Origin: Roseiarcus sp963806935
GTDB lineage: Bacteria > Pseudomonadota > Alphaproteobacteria > Rhizobiales > Beijerinckiaceae
Direction of reading: 5' to 3'
Assembly (NCBI GenBank): GCA_963806935.1
Contig: CAWEAT010000013.1
Location: forward strand, 1 to 64,000
Length of the DNA stretch: 64,000 nucleotides
Part shown: positions 1 through 7,852 of the stretch, in pieces
Layout: each line of letters starts with the position of its first letter
Position numbering within the stretch: position 1 is the stretch's first letter
Translations under genes and position numbers: made by a program
The notes under the pieces: generated by a model
The model's input: the letters and a program-made list of their open reading frames with translations, nothing else
Database searches by the model: none
Told to the model about the DNA's origin: nothing

Positions 1-2
1 TG

Positions 3-125
3 CGGACCGGCGCGATCGAGACGGCGCTGGCGGAGGCCGACCTCAGCATCGACGAGATCGAGCGCGTCGCGCCGTCGATCGAGGATCTGTTCGTCTCGCT
101 CCTGACCGGAGGCGCGGGCGGATGA
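3..125 (+). CDS. ABC transporter ATP-binding protein, C-terminal fragment
   Basis: Only the last 40 codons are inside the window; the gene starts to the left of it. The reading frame ends at a TGA that overlaps the ATG of the next gene (ATGA). The tail reads IERVAPSIEDLFVSLL shortly before the stop, which matches the C-terminal end of ATPases of ABC-2 type exporters (CcmA/YbhF group), where a PSLEDVF-like motif is usual. With the second ATPase and two permeases downstream it would form the YbhF-S-R kind of efflux system, often found with a HlyD-type adaptor upstream. The substrate cannot be told. Confidence 0.7.
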   Translation, partial: RTGAIETALAEADLSIDEIERVAPSIEDLFVSLLTGGAGG

Positions 126-1079
126 GCGTCGCGCCAGCGGGCGAGATCAAGATCGCCGCCGACCGTTTGACCAAGCGATTCGGCAACTTCATCGCGGTGA
201 ACGGGTGAGCTTCGAGGCGGGCGCGGCGAAATCTTCGGCTTCCTCGGCCCGGACGGCGCGGGAAGTCGACGACGATCCGGATCCTCTCGGGCTTTCGCGC
301 CCGAGCGGCGGGCGGGCGGAGGTCGCGGGCTTCGATGTCGCCCGCTTCCCCGAGCGCGTGCGCGAGCACATCGGCTACATGTCGCAGAGGTTCTCCCTCT
401 ACGGAGATCTTTCCGTGATGGAGAACCTCCGTTTTTTCGGCGGCGTCTACGGGGTCACGGGCGCGCGGCTCGACGAGCGGCTGAAATTCGCAATCGAGAT
501 GGCGGGGCTTCAGGGCCGCGCCGAGGCTCCGGTCTCCGACCTCTCGGGCGGCTGGAAGCAGCGTCTGGCGCTTGGCTGCGCGGTGCTGCACGAACCGGCG
601 ATTCTGTTCCTCGACGAGCCGACCTCGGGCGTCGATCCTAATTCGCGCCGCCGGTTCTGGGATCTCATCTATTCGCTCGCCGAGGGCGGCGTGTGCGTGG
701 TCATCACGACGCACTACATGGACGAGGCGGAATATTGCAATCGGATCGCGCTGATCAACAGCGGCAAGCTCGTGGCCATGGGCAGTCCGAGCGAGCTCAA
801 GCGGAGCGCCATCCACGGCGAAATCCTCATCGTCGAAGGCGACAACCCGGGCGCCATGCTCGAAGCGCTCGAAGCCGCGCCGGCGGTGCGCGACGCGGCG
901 CCATTCGGGTCTTCGCTGCACATCGTGGTCGATGACGCGGCGCGTGACCTGCCGTCGATCCAGTCGGCTCTGCGCGACCGCAATCTCGCCTGGTCCCGCA
1001 TCGAGCCGATCAAGCCGACGCTCGAGGACGTGTTCGTGCAGCTCGTCAGCGGCGATCTGCGCCCGGGACGCGCGCATGA
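122..1079 (+). CDS. ABC transporter ATP-binding protein (frame broken by indels)
   Basis: Second ATPase of the exporter. The start ATG at 122 overlaps the previous stop, and the frame runs MSVAPAGEIKIAADRLTKRF up to AVNG, then hits TGA at 206. Reading across four one-base gaps, all in G runs (about 203-205, 225-226, 260-262 and 289-291), restores VSFEAGAGEIFGFLGP, the Walker A GAGKSTT and RILSGLSRPSGG. After 292 one frame is clean: YMSQRFSLYGDLSV (Q-loop), DLSGGWKQRLALGCA (signature), LFLDEPTSGVDP (Walker B), VITTHYMDEAE (H-loop), and PTLEDVFVQL near the end. A fifth shift near the GCCCGGG run at 1061-1067 would place the stop at 1077-1079, overlapping the permease ATG. As printed, the frame instead runs on to 1329 through the next gene, which is unlikely. 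Sequencing error is more probable than decay because the rest is well conserved. Confidence 0.75.
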
Positions 1080-2209
1080 AGCTGCGGCGCGTCAGGGCGA
1101 TCGCCAAGAAGGAGATCATTCAGGTCTGGCGCGACCCGCGCAGCCTGATGGTCGTCCTGCTGATGCCGCTCATGCAGATGGCGCTGCTCGGATACGGCGT
1201 CAATCTCGACATCAGGAATGTGACGATCTGCACCTTCGACCGCGAGGGCAGCCAGCGGAGCGAGGCGCTGATGAAGAGCTTCCAGGCTTCGTCCTATTTC
1301 AAAATCGTCGAAACCGAGCGCGACTATAACGGGGTGAAGCAGGCGATCGACGCCGGCCGCTGCAAGATGGCGATCATCGTCCCGCCGGATTTTTCGCAAG
1401 AGCTCGCGTCGACGAATTCTACCTCCGTACAGGCGATCCTCGACGCCACCGATGACAACACAGCGAATATCGCGCTCGGCTATGCCCAGGCGGTCGTCGG
1501 CTCCTTTTCCAACAGCATCCAGCTTCAGCGGACTCAGAGTTTGGGCCAGCCGCCGCCGACGATACCGGCCGTCGCCCAGTATCGGGTGTGGTTCAACGAA
1601 GACCTGGTGAGCCGGGACTTCATCATACCCGGGGTGGTTGCGCTCGTGCTCGCGCTCGTCGGCGCGCAGCTGACGTCGCTGACGATTTCCCGCGAGTGGG
1701 AGCGCGGCACGATGGAGGTGCTGGTGTCGACGCCGGTCACCCGCATGGAGCTGATGGCCGGCAAGATCCTGCCCTATTTTTTCATCGGTCTGCTCGACGC
1801 CGCGTTCTGTCTGCTGATTGCCGTGTTCTGGTTCGAGACGCCGTTCAGGGGCGCCGTTTCGACCCTGTTCCTGACGACTTCGCTCTTTCTTATCGTCGTC
1901 CTCGGGCTCGGCTATTTCATTTCGGCGAGCATCCGCAGTCAGATCGCGGCGAGCCAGATCGCGCTCGTGGTGACGCTCCTGCCGACGACCCTGCTCTCCG
2001 GTTTCGCCTTCCCGATCGAACAGATGCCGCCTGTCGTCCGGGCGGTCACCTATCTGGTCCCCGCCCGCTACTATTTCTCGATCCTGAAGGGGATCTTCCT
2101 CAAAGGCAGCGACCTCTCCGATCTCGCCGGACCCATCGCCTTCCTCGCCGGCTACGCCGCGATAGTCGCGTTTTTGGCCACCCGGGCCTTCCGCAAGACC
2201 CTCGGGTGA
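1076..2209 (+). CDS. ABC-2 type transporter permease
   Basis: A protein of 377 aa starting at ATG 1076 with MKLRRVRAIAKKEIIQVWRD, the usual opening of ABC-2 permeases of the YbhS/YhhJ group: a cytoplasmic helix with K-E, then a first membrane span (LMVVLLMPLMQMALLGYGV), a long extracytoplasmic loop (about residues 45-175), then five C-terminal spans from IIPGVVALVLALVGAQLTSL onward. The motif REWERGTMEVLVSTPV after the second span is typical of the family. It follows the ATPase by an ATGA overlap and precedes a second permease by 4 bp, so the two probably form a heterodimeric channel. Substrate unknown; drugs or lipids are common for relatives. Confidence 0.9.
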   Translation: MKLRRVRAIAKKEIIQVWRDPRSLMVVLLMPLMQMALLGYGVNLDIRNVTICTFDREGSQRSEALMKSFQASSYFKIVETERDYNGVKQAIDAGRCKMAIIVPPDFSQELASTNSTSVQAILDATDDNTANIALGYAQAVVGSFSNSIQLQRTQSLGQPPPTIPAVAQYRVWFNEDLVSRDFIIPGVVALVLALVGAQLTSLTISREWERGTMEVLVSTPVTRMELMAGKILPYFFIGLLDAAFCLLIAVFWFETPFRGAVSTLFLTTSLFLIVVLGLGYFISASIRSQIAASQIALVVTLLPTTLLSGFAFPIEQMPPVVRAVTYLVPARYYFSILKGIFLKGSDLSDLAGPIAFLAGYAAIVAFLATRAFRKTLG

Positions 2210-2213
2210 GACG

Positions 2214-3344
2214 ATGTGGGCGCGCATCTACGCTCTGGTGCTGAAGGAATTCCTGCAACTCCTGCGCAATCCTCAGGCCCGCTTCAGCCTGGTCGTCCCT
2301 CCGCTTATCCAGATGATCATTTTCGGCTATGCGGCGACGTTCGAAGTCTACCACGTGTCGACCGCGGTGCTCGATCTCGATCATAGCCAGGAAAGCCGCG
2401 ATCTGATCTCGCGCTTCACCTACGGCGGCCGATTCGATGTTGTGACGGTCGCGAGGACGCCGGCGGAGATCCGGGCGGCGATCGATGGTTCGAAGGCAAC
2501 CGTCGCGATCGTCATCCAGGCCGGCTTTGCCGAAGATCTGCGCAAGGGCGCCTCGGCCCCGGCGCAGATCATTGTCGACGGCACGAACTCCAACACGGCT
2601 TTGCTCGCTCTCGGCTACGTCAATCAGATCGTTGCCGCCTACGCGCAGGACGAGGCGCAGGATCTGGCTCGACGCCTGCGCGCAGGCCAGCCGCCACCCC
2701 CGCGGATCACGCTCGAGCAGAGGCCCTGGTACAATGTGGACTTCAACAGCCGGTGGTTCTTCGTGCCGGGGCTCATCGCGACGCTGGCGTTCGTGATGCT
2801 CATCAATCTGACCTCGTTCGCGATCGTGCGCGAGCGCGAGGTTGGGACGCTCGAACAGATCATGGTCACTCCGATTCGGCCGTTCGAACTCATTCTCGGC
2901 AAGACGATTCCGTTCTTCTGCGTCGGCCTCGCCCTGACCGGCATGGTCGCGGGCTTTGGAATGCTGTGGTTCCAGATTCCCTTCGTCGGCAATCCGCTCG
3001 TGCTGCTCCTGGGCACATCGCTCTATCTCCTCAGCGTGCTCGGGATCGGCTTGCTCATTTCCACGATCTGCCTGACCCAGCAGCAGGCCTTCGCCACCAA
3101 CTTCTTCGTCATCAACCCGGCCTTCATCCTCTCCGGGTTCAGTTTTCCCATCTTCACCATGCCCGTGTTCATGCGGTGGCTATCGAACATCAACCCGATG
3201 ACCCACTATCTCGTTGTCGTCCGCGGGACATTTCTCAAGGGCGTGGGCCTGAGCGTGCTTTGGCCGCAGATGCTCGCCCTCGCGGCCCTCGGGATCGCGC
3301 TCCTGACGATCAGCGTCCTCAGGTTCCGCAAGTCGCTCGACTGA
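2214..3344 (+). CDS. ABC-2 type transporter permease
   Basis: A 376-aa partner of the preceding permease, with the same build: N-terminal LKEFLQLLRNPQARF, first span LVVPPLIQMIIFGYAATF, a soluble loop to about residue 175, then spans from FFVPGLIATLAFVMLINLTS, followed by the family motif REREVGTLEQIMVTPIRPFE. The C-terminus has the SGFSFPIFTMP segment also seen in the first permease (SGFAFPIEQMP). It is the last gene of the operon; the following 177 bp hold no gene and no obvious terminator. It resembles YbhR-type subunits. Role in efflux is inferred from family and operon. Confidence 0.9.
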   Translation: MWARIYALVLKEFLQLLRNPQARFSLVVPPLIQMIIFGYAATFEVYHVSTAVLDLDHSQESRDLISRFTYGGRFDVVTVARTPAEIRAAIDGSKATVAIVIQAGFAEDLRKGASAPAQIIVDGTNSNTALLALGYVNQIVAAYAQDEAQDLARRLRAGQPPPPRITLEQRPWYNVDFNSRWFFVPGLIATLAFVMLINLTSFAIVREREVGTLEQIMVTPIRPFELILGKTIPFFCVGLALTGMVAGFGMLWFQIPFVGNPLVLLLGTSLYLLSVLGIGLLISTICLTQQQAFATNFFVINPAFILSGFSFPIFTMPVFMRWLSNINPMTHYLVVVRGTFLKGVGLSVLWPQMLALAALGIALLTISVLRFRKSLD

Positions 3345-3521
3345 CCGGCCAAAAGCTCGGCATCGGAGCCCCGTCCGCGGCCGGCATTGATTTTCCGTCG
3401 CGGGCGGGGCAAACACGGGCCCGATCGTTCAAGGCGGCCCGGACCACGAGCGGACCTCGCTCTTTTGCATTCAGCGCGCCGCCCCATATCAAGCTGACTG
3501 GGTCGAGCGAAAGAAAGGATC

Positions 3522-3939
3522 ATGGTTCGTTTCGTTCGGCTCCTGGCCGCCGCCGCGCTTGCGGCCGGGCTCGCCTCGGCCGCGAATGCGCAGGGCGTGC
3601 CGATGCAGGAGGGGCCCATGGAGACGGGCCCGCTGCAGTCAGGGCCGTCGCCGCCAGCGAAACCCGCCAAGGCCAAGGAAGGCCGCGCCAGACGACGCTC
3701 AGAAGCGGGCGGCGAAGAAGCCGGAGCCGGCCGGCCGGCAGATCACCGTCCACGCCCGGCCGTCCTATCTGACCGCCGGCACGGCCGTGCCGGTCGGCTC
3801 GGTCGGCAACGGCTATGCGCTCGACACTTTCAACCAGGCGACGCCGATCGAGGGGACCTTTTCGGGCATGCGCGGCCGGGAGCGGCTTACCGACCAGTTC
3901 GGGAACCCGGGACCGGGCCTGACGCTGTTCAGGTTTTAG
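3522..3939 (+). CDS. small secreted protein of unknown function (frameshifted)
   Basis: The start ATG at 3522 follows GAAAGGATC. The first part is a clear signal peptide (MVRFVRLLAAAALAAGLASA, then ANAQG) and a Pro/Gly/Lys-rich linker. Near 3680 the reading must shift by one base, after which a second frame gives KKPEPAGRQITVHARPSYL, a hydrophilic domain, and the end PGPGLTLFRF before TAG at 3937-3939. Joined, the product is about 139 aa and would be periplasmic or surface located. I do not recognise the family. The stop overlaps the stop of the convergent Uma2 gene. Without the shift the first frame continues to 4085 with Arg-rich out-of-frame sequence. Confidence 0.55.
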
Positions 3940-4493
3940 GGCGCAGGGAACAGCGCCTCGACGGCGACCTCGAACCCGGGCGGATCCAGCTTGACCGCGC
4001 CGTCGGAAAGGACGCGCGTCTCGATCGCATCCCCCTGCCCGCGCTTGTGGTGGATCGCGACCCGCCGCTCCGGATCGAGGATTAGATAGTGCTCGACGCT
4101 CGGCAGCGAGAAATAGCCGCTGAGCTTGCGGCCGTGATCGATCGCCGCGGTGGTAGGCGAAAGGACCTCGACGACGACAATGGAATTAACGATAACAATG
4201 GCGTTCGGGGGAGACTCGGGGACCACAGACAACCGAGCCGTCCGGTGGGTAAGTCGTCCGCTCATGGACTCGGATCGCCATGCCGTCTGCAAAAGACTTC
4301 GCACGCTACACCGGCTGCGCGCGACGGCGAAATCAAGAGACGAAGCCGCGCTGAACTTGGTTCGGATATGAGCCGCTCGCTCAGGCGACATCATTACCGG
4401 ATCCGCAGATGAGATCATCACCGGAACGCCGTCGTGCAGCTCCCAGCGGCCCTCTTTACCCTCGGCCCATGGAGAGGAATCATGGACCGTCAT
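3936..4493 (-). CDS. Uma2 family (DUF820) endonuclease-like protein, damaged
   Basis: A 185-aa reading frame with the Uma2/DUF820 pattern: EGKEGRWELHDGVPV at the N-terminus, then VVVEVLSPTTAAIDHGRKLS and SVEHYLILDPERRVAIH, which carry the PD-(D/E)XK-like core E and D/K positions. The middle (about residues 65-100) reads as unrelated Arg/Ser-rich sequence, but another frame of the same DNA gives ADGMAIRVHERTTYPPDG and SVVCGP, exactly what the family has there, so two compensating indels have scrambled about 30 residues. Near residue 27 a 24-bp stretch flanked by the repeat CCGGT(G/A)ATGAT looks like a small insertion splitting VPVM from MSPERAAH. Likely inactive, or a sequencing artefact. Uma2 proteins are common, poorly understood, and often in accessory DNA. 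Confidence 0.6.
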   Translation of the reverse strand: MTVHDSSPWAEGKEGRWELHDGVPVMISSADPVMMSPERAAHIRTKFSAASSLDFAVARSRCSVRSLLQTAWRSESMSGRLTHRTARLSVVPESPPNAIVIVNSIVVVEVLSPTTAAIDHGRKLSGYFSLPSVEHYLILDPERRVAIHHKRGQGDAIETRVLSDGAVKLDPPGFEVAVEALFPAP

Positions 4494-4533
4494 CGCTTAG
4501 GGCGGTGGACATCGCGGCGTCTTCGATAAGCGG

Positions 4534-4555
4534 GGCGGGGCATCATCCCCCCGCC
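4534..4555 (-). terminator. possible hairpin terminator after mmsA
   Basis: Seven-base stem GGCGGGG/CCCCGCC with an 8-base loop, 14 bp beyond the mmsA stop codon. No T-tract follows on the minus strand, so this is only a candidate. Confidence 0.3.
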
Positions 4556-4568
4556 ACGCCCTTCTCCC

Positions 4569-6065
4569 TCAGTTCATGGTCGGGATCGAGAACTGCGCCC
4601 CATCCTTGATGCCGGACGGCCAGCGGGCGGTGACCGTCTTGGTCCTGGTGTAGAACCGGATCGAATCGGGTCCGTGCTGGTTCAAGTCGCCGAAGCCGGA
4701 CCGCTTCCAGCCGCCGAACGTATAATAGGCGACCGGGACGGGGATCGGCACGTTGACGCCGACCATGCCGACCTTGACCTTGCTGGCGAAATCGCGCGCG
4801 GCGTCGCCGTCGCGGGTGAAGATCGCAACCCCGTTGCCGTATTCGTGGTCGTTGCAGAGGCCGAGCGCCTCGCCGTAATCGTGCGCGCGCACGACCGACA
4901 AGACAGGACCGAAGATCTCTTCCTTGTAGATCCGCATGTCTTTCGTCACGTTGTCGAACAGACAGCCGCCCATGTAGAAACCGTTCTCGTAGCCCTGCAT
5001 CCTGAAGTTGCGCCCGTCGACCACCAGCTTCGCGCCCTCCTTGACGCCGACATCGACATAGCCGCGCACCTTGTCGAGCGCCGCCTTGGTGACGAGCGGA
5101 CCGAAATCCGCGCCAGAGTCGGTCGAGGGTCCGATCTTCAGCGACTCGACGCGCGGAATGAGGCGGCGGATCAGGTCATCCGCGGTCTTCTGGCCGACCG
5201 GCACCGCAACCGAAACCGCCATGCAGCGTTCGCCCGCCGAGCCGTAGCCGGCGCCGATCAAGGCGTCGACGGTCTGGTCCATGTCGGCGTCGGGCATCAC
5301 GACCATGTGGTTCTTGGCCCCGCCGAAGCACTGCACGCGTTTGCCGGTCGCGGTTCCGCGCGAATAAATGTACTCGGCGATCGGGGTCGAGCCGACGAAG
5401 CCGATCGCCTGGATGTCGGGATCGTCGAGAATGGCGTCGACAGCTTCCTTGTCGCCGTTGACGACATTGAGGATGCCGGGAGGGCCGCCGGCCTCGACGA
5501 AGAGCTCGCCGAGCCGCATCGGCACGCCCGGATCTCGCTCCGAGGGCTTCAGGATGAAGGCGTTGCCGCAGGCGATCGCCGGCGCGAGCTTCCATAAAGG
5601 GATCATCGCCGGAAAATTGAACGGGGTGATGCCGGCGACGACGCCGAGCGGCTGGCGCATCGAATAAAGGTCGATGCCGGGGCCGGCGCCGTCGGTATAT
5701 TCGCCCTTCATCAGGTGCGGCACGCCGAGCGCGAACTCGACCACCTCGACCCCGCGCTGGATGTCGCCCCTGGCGTCGGCGATCGTCTTGCCGTGCTCGC
5801 GCGCCAGCGTGTCCGCCAGCTCGTCATTGTTTTGAGCGATGAGGTCGAGGAACTTCATCAAGACGCGGGCGCGGCGCTGCGGATTGACCGCCGCCCACCC
5901 GGGCTGCGCCGCTTTGGCGTTTTCGACCGCGGCGCGAACTTCGGCTTTCGAGGCGAGGGCGACATGGGCGCGCACCGTGCCGTCCATCGGCTGGAAAACG
6001 TCCGCTGTCCGTCCCGACTTGCCGGCGACCTGCTTGCCGCCGACGTAATGCCCGTACTCGATCAT
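4569..6065 (-). CDS. mmsA: methylmalonate-semialdehyde dehydrogenase (CoA acylating)
   Basis: A 498-aa aldehyde dehydrogenase that converts methylmalonate semialdehyde (valine breakdown) or malonate semialdehyde (inositol breakdown) with NAD and CoA to propionyl-CoA or acetyl-CoA. Family marks: N-terminal GHYVGGKQVAGKSGR, ITPFNFPAMIPLW, the nucleotide-binding GFVGSTPIAEYIY, the catalytic cysteine in GSAGERCMAVSV, and KEEIFGPVLSVVRA. The C-terminal FGGWKRSGFGDLNQHG is typical of MmsA/IolA. The start at 6065 is chosen because AGGGAGCGGAAC precedes that ATG and the protein then begins as its relatives do; an upstream start in the same frame adds 44 residues with no family character. A LysR gene lies 0.7 kb away on the other strand and may be its regulator. 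Confidence 0.95.
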   Translation of the reverse strand: MIEYGHYVGGKQVAGKSGRTADVFQPMDGTVRAHVALASKAEVRAAVENAKAAQPGWAAVNPQRRARVLMKFLDLIAQNNDELADTLAREHGKTIADARGDIQRGVEVVEFALGVPHLMKGEYTDGAGPGIDLYSMRQPLGVVAGITPFNFPAMIPLWKLAPAIACGNAFILKPSERDPGVPMRLGELFVEAGGPPGILNVVNGDKEAVDAILDDPDIQAIGFVGSTPIAEYIYSRGTATGKRVQCFGGAKNHMVVMPDADMDQTVDALIGAGYGSAGERCMAVSVAVPVGQKTADDLIRRLIPRVESLKIGPSTDSGADFGPLVTKAALDKVRGYVDVGVKEGAKLVVDGRNFRMQGYENGFYMGGCLFDNVTKDMRIYKEEIFGPVLSVVRAHDYGEALGLCNDHEYGNGVAIFTRDGDAARDFASKVKVGMVGVNVPIPVPVAYYTFGGWKRSGFGDLNQHGPDSIRFYTRTKTVTARWPSGIKDGAQFSIPTMN

Positions 6066-6111
6066 GTTCCGCTCCCTGATGTCGGCTCTCGTAGGCGCTT
6101 TATGCGCCACG

Positions 6112-6159
6112 ATTTTGCGCACAGCAATCTCAGAGATCGCGCATCGGCTGTGCGAAAAT
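6112..6159. promoter_or_regulatory. inverted repeat upstream of mmsA, possible LysR-type site
   Basis: TTTTGCGCACAGC at 6113-6125 and GCTGTGCGAAAA at 6147-6158 are inverted copies apart from one extra G in the left arm, separated by 21 bp. They lie 48-93 bp upstream of the mmsA start. The size and position suit an activator or repressor site for mmsA; the assignment to the LysR protein is inference. Confidence 0.35.
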
Positions 6160-6202
6160 GTGCTAAGGTTTAACCCACCTTGAACCAGCGCTCGCAAGCG
6201 TG

Positions 6203-6219
6203 GTAAGGATTATCCTTAC
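6203..6219. promoter_or_regulatory. 17-bp palindrome, candidate antitoxin operator
   Basis: GTAAGGAT-T-ATCCTTAC is a perfect inverted repeat with one central base, ending 21 bp before the ATG of the AbrB-like antitoxin. Antitoxins of this fold normally repress their own promoter by binding such palindromes, so autoregulation is the natural reading. Confidence 0.5.
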
Positions 6220-6240
6220 TTCGCGCCACACAACTGCAGC

Positions 6241-6456
6241 ATGATTACCAGCAAACTCACGAGCAAAGCCCAGACGACAATTCCTCAGCCGGTGCGCGCC
6301 GCCCTTCGCCTTACGGAGGGGGACGAACTCGCCTATGAGATCGACGGCGGCCGGGTCATTCTAACGAAAGCCTCCGAGCGCGGGGCCGAAGATCCCTTCG
6401 GCGCCTTTACGGAATGGGACGGCGACGCCGACCGAAAGGCCTATGCCAAGCTTTGA
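6241..6456 (+). CDS. AbrB/MazE-family antitoxin
   Basis: A 71-aa protein starting MITSKLTSKAQTTIPQPVRA, the swapped-hairpin AbrB DNA-binding fold found in PrlF/MazE-like antitoxins (the TIPxPVR segment is characteristic). The C-terminal part (about residues 45-71, acidic) would wrap the toxin. The next gene starts inside it in another frame with a 14-bp overlap, the usual arrangement of type II toxin-antitoxin modules, and a palindromic operator candidate precedes it. Expected role: neutralise the toxin and autoregulate the pair. Confidence 0.85.
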   Translation: MITSKLTSKAQTTIPQPVRAALRLTEGDELAYEIDGGRVILTKASERGAEDPFGAFTEWDGDADRKAYAKL

Positions 6457-6784
6457 GCAGGGCGATGTCGTCCGCGTGCCTTTCCCCTATACGGATCGCG
6501 CAACTCGGCAATGGCGGCCCGCACTCGTCGTGTCCCAGGGCGGCCTCGGCGAAGACAGGCGCCTCATTTGGGTCGCGATGATCACAAGCGCCGAGAACCG
6601 GTCCTGGCCGGACGATGTTCCCTTCGGCGAGAGCTATCGGGAGTCCGGTCTGCCCGCCCCATCCGTCATTCGCCCGTGCAAACTGGCGACCATTGAGGGC
6701 GGGCACGCGGAAAAGATCGGCCAGGCGAACGCCGAGCTGATGGAGAAGGTGATTCGCTTTCTGCGGCGATCACTGGCCGGCTGA
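6443..6784 (+). CDS. PemK/MazF-family toxin
   Basis: A 113-aa protein with MPSFEQGDVVRVPFPYTD at the start (the GDVV..PF segment of PemK/MazF) and the conserved RPALVVSQ. The C-terminal helix includes AELMEKVIRFLRRSLAG. Members cut mRNA as ribosome-independent or ribosome-dependent endoribonucleases. It overlaps its antitoxin and ends 8 bp before the LysR start, so the module sits tightly between mmsA and the LysR gene. Activity is inferred from family only. Confidence 0.85.
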   Translation: MPSFEQGDVVRVPFPYTDRATRQWRPALVVSQGGLGEDRRLIWVAMITSAENRSWPDDVPFGESYRESGLPAPSVIRPCKLATIEGGHAEKIGQANAELMEKVIRFLRRSLAG

Positions 6785-6792
6785 TCGTCGTC

Positions 6793-7674
6793 ATGGATTG
6801 GGACAACGTCAGAGTCTTCCTGGCGGTCGCCCGCGGCGGGCAATTCGTCGCCGCCGCCAAGCGGCTCAGGCTCGACCATGCGACGGTCAGCCGCCGGATC
6901 GCGGCGCTGGAGGCCGCGCTCGGCGCCAAACTGTTCGACCGGCGCACGACCGGAGCGAAACTCACCGGCGCGGGCGAGCGGTTCATCGGCGCAGCAGAGC
7001 AGATGGAGAGCGCGTTCCTGCACGCGCAGGGCGAAATCTCCGGCGTCGATCTCGAACTCACCGGCGATGTGCGGATCGGCGCGCCAGACGGATTCTCGAC
7101 CTATTACTTGACGACGGCGCTGCGCGACTTCGCCGGGCGTCATTCCGGCGTCAGGCTGCAACTCATGCCGCTGCCGCAACTCACCCCGCTCGCGCGGCGC
7201 GAGGTCGATATTGTCGTCGGCCTGGACAAGCCCGAAGCGGGGCGGTTCGTCGCCCGCAAGCTGACCGACTACACGCTCGGCATCTATGCCAGCGCCGGCT
7301 ACCTCAAGCGAAACGGCGGGCCTTCCGACGTCGAAGCGCTCAAAAGCCACAGGCTCATCGGCTACGTCGAGGAGCACGCGTTCTCGACTGCGCTCTCCTA
7401 CGTGCGCGAGCTCTTTGACGGCGCGCCGACCAGCTTCGAAAGCGCCAGCGCGGTGACGCAGCTCGAGGCCATGCGCGCCGGCGTCGGCATTGGCGTCGTC
7501 CACGACTTCATCGCCCGCCGCTTCAAGGATCTTATCCGCGTGCTGCCCGAGCGGCGCGCAACCCGCGCCTATTGGCTGGTCACGCACGAGGACACGCGCG
7601 GCTTGGGCCGCATCCGCGCGGTCGCCGATCATCTGACGAAGGCGGTCGCGCGGGACAGGGGGATGTTTTTATAA
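6793..7674 (+). CDS. LysR-family transcriptional regulator
   Basis: A 293-aa LysR protein: winged helix-turn-helix in residues 1-60 (MDWDNVRVFLAVARGGQF, KRLRLDHATVSRRIAALEAA, LFDRRTTGAKLTGAG) and a substrate-binding domain from about residue 90 (LTGDVRIGAPDGFSTYYL). The DHATVSRRI recognition helix and this short effector domain resemble regulators seen near mmsA in alphaproteobacteria, so control of mmsA is a reasonable guess. The final 94 bp of the gene are part of a 125-bp segment repeated downstream (7853-7977). Start ATG 6793 follows the toxin stop by 8 bp, so co-transcription with the toxin-antitoxin pair is possible. Confidence 0.9.
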   Translation: MDWDNVRVFLAVARGGQFVAAAKRLRLDHATVSRRIAALEAALGAKLFDRRTTGAKLTGAGERFIGAAEQMESAFLHAQGEISGVDLELTGDVRIGAPDGFSTYYLTTALRDFAGRHSGVRLQLMPLPQLTPLARREVDIVVGLDKPEAGRFVARKLTDYTLGIYASAGYLKRNGGPSDVEALKSHRLIGYVEEHAFSTALSYVRELFDGAPTSFESASAVTQLEAMRAGVGIGVVHDFIARRFKDLIRVLPERRATRAYWLVTHEDTRGLGRIRAVADHLTKAVARDRGMFL

Positions 7675-7705
7675 ACGCCCGGGCCATCCCGCCCTTCGAA
7701 CTGGA
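7581..7705. repeat. 125-bp direct repeat, copy 1 (LysR 3' end)
   Basis: This segment, the last 94 bp of the LysR gene plus 31 bp, recurs at 7853-7977 with 3 mismatches (7668, 7669 and 7691). The offset is 272 bp. Only copy 1 is attached to a complete gene. Confidence 0.9.
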
Positions 7706-7852
7706 TTACGTGGATTACGGTGACACTTTGGAGGATTACGGAGGATTACGGTGACACTTTACTCAATTCCCAATTGTCGCGGTGCTGATTCAACACGCGG
7801 ACGAATCGAGGACAACTCGGATTGGTGATTGAGTAAAGTGTCACCGGTTTCC
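7706..7852. mobile_element. 147-bp element with 18-bp inverted repeats, MITE or IS remnant
   Basis: Between the two 125-bp copies lies DNA unlike its surroundings. It has perfect 18-bp inverted repeats, GGTGACACTTTACTCAAT at 7750-7767 and its complement at 7828-7845, around a 60-bp core. GGATTACGGTGACACTTT occurs twice directly (7712-7729 and 7743-7760). No coding capacity. The structure suits a non-autonomous transposable element or the trace of one; related TGTCACC-ended repeats are known beside transposases, but I cannot name a family. Confidence 0.5.
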
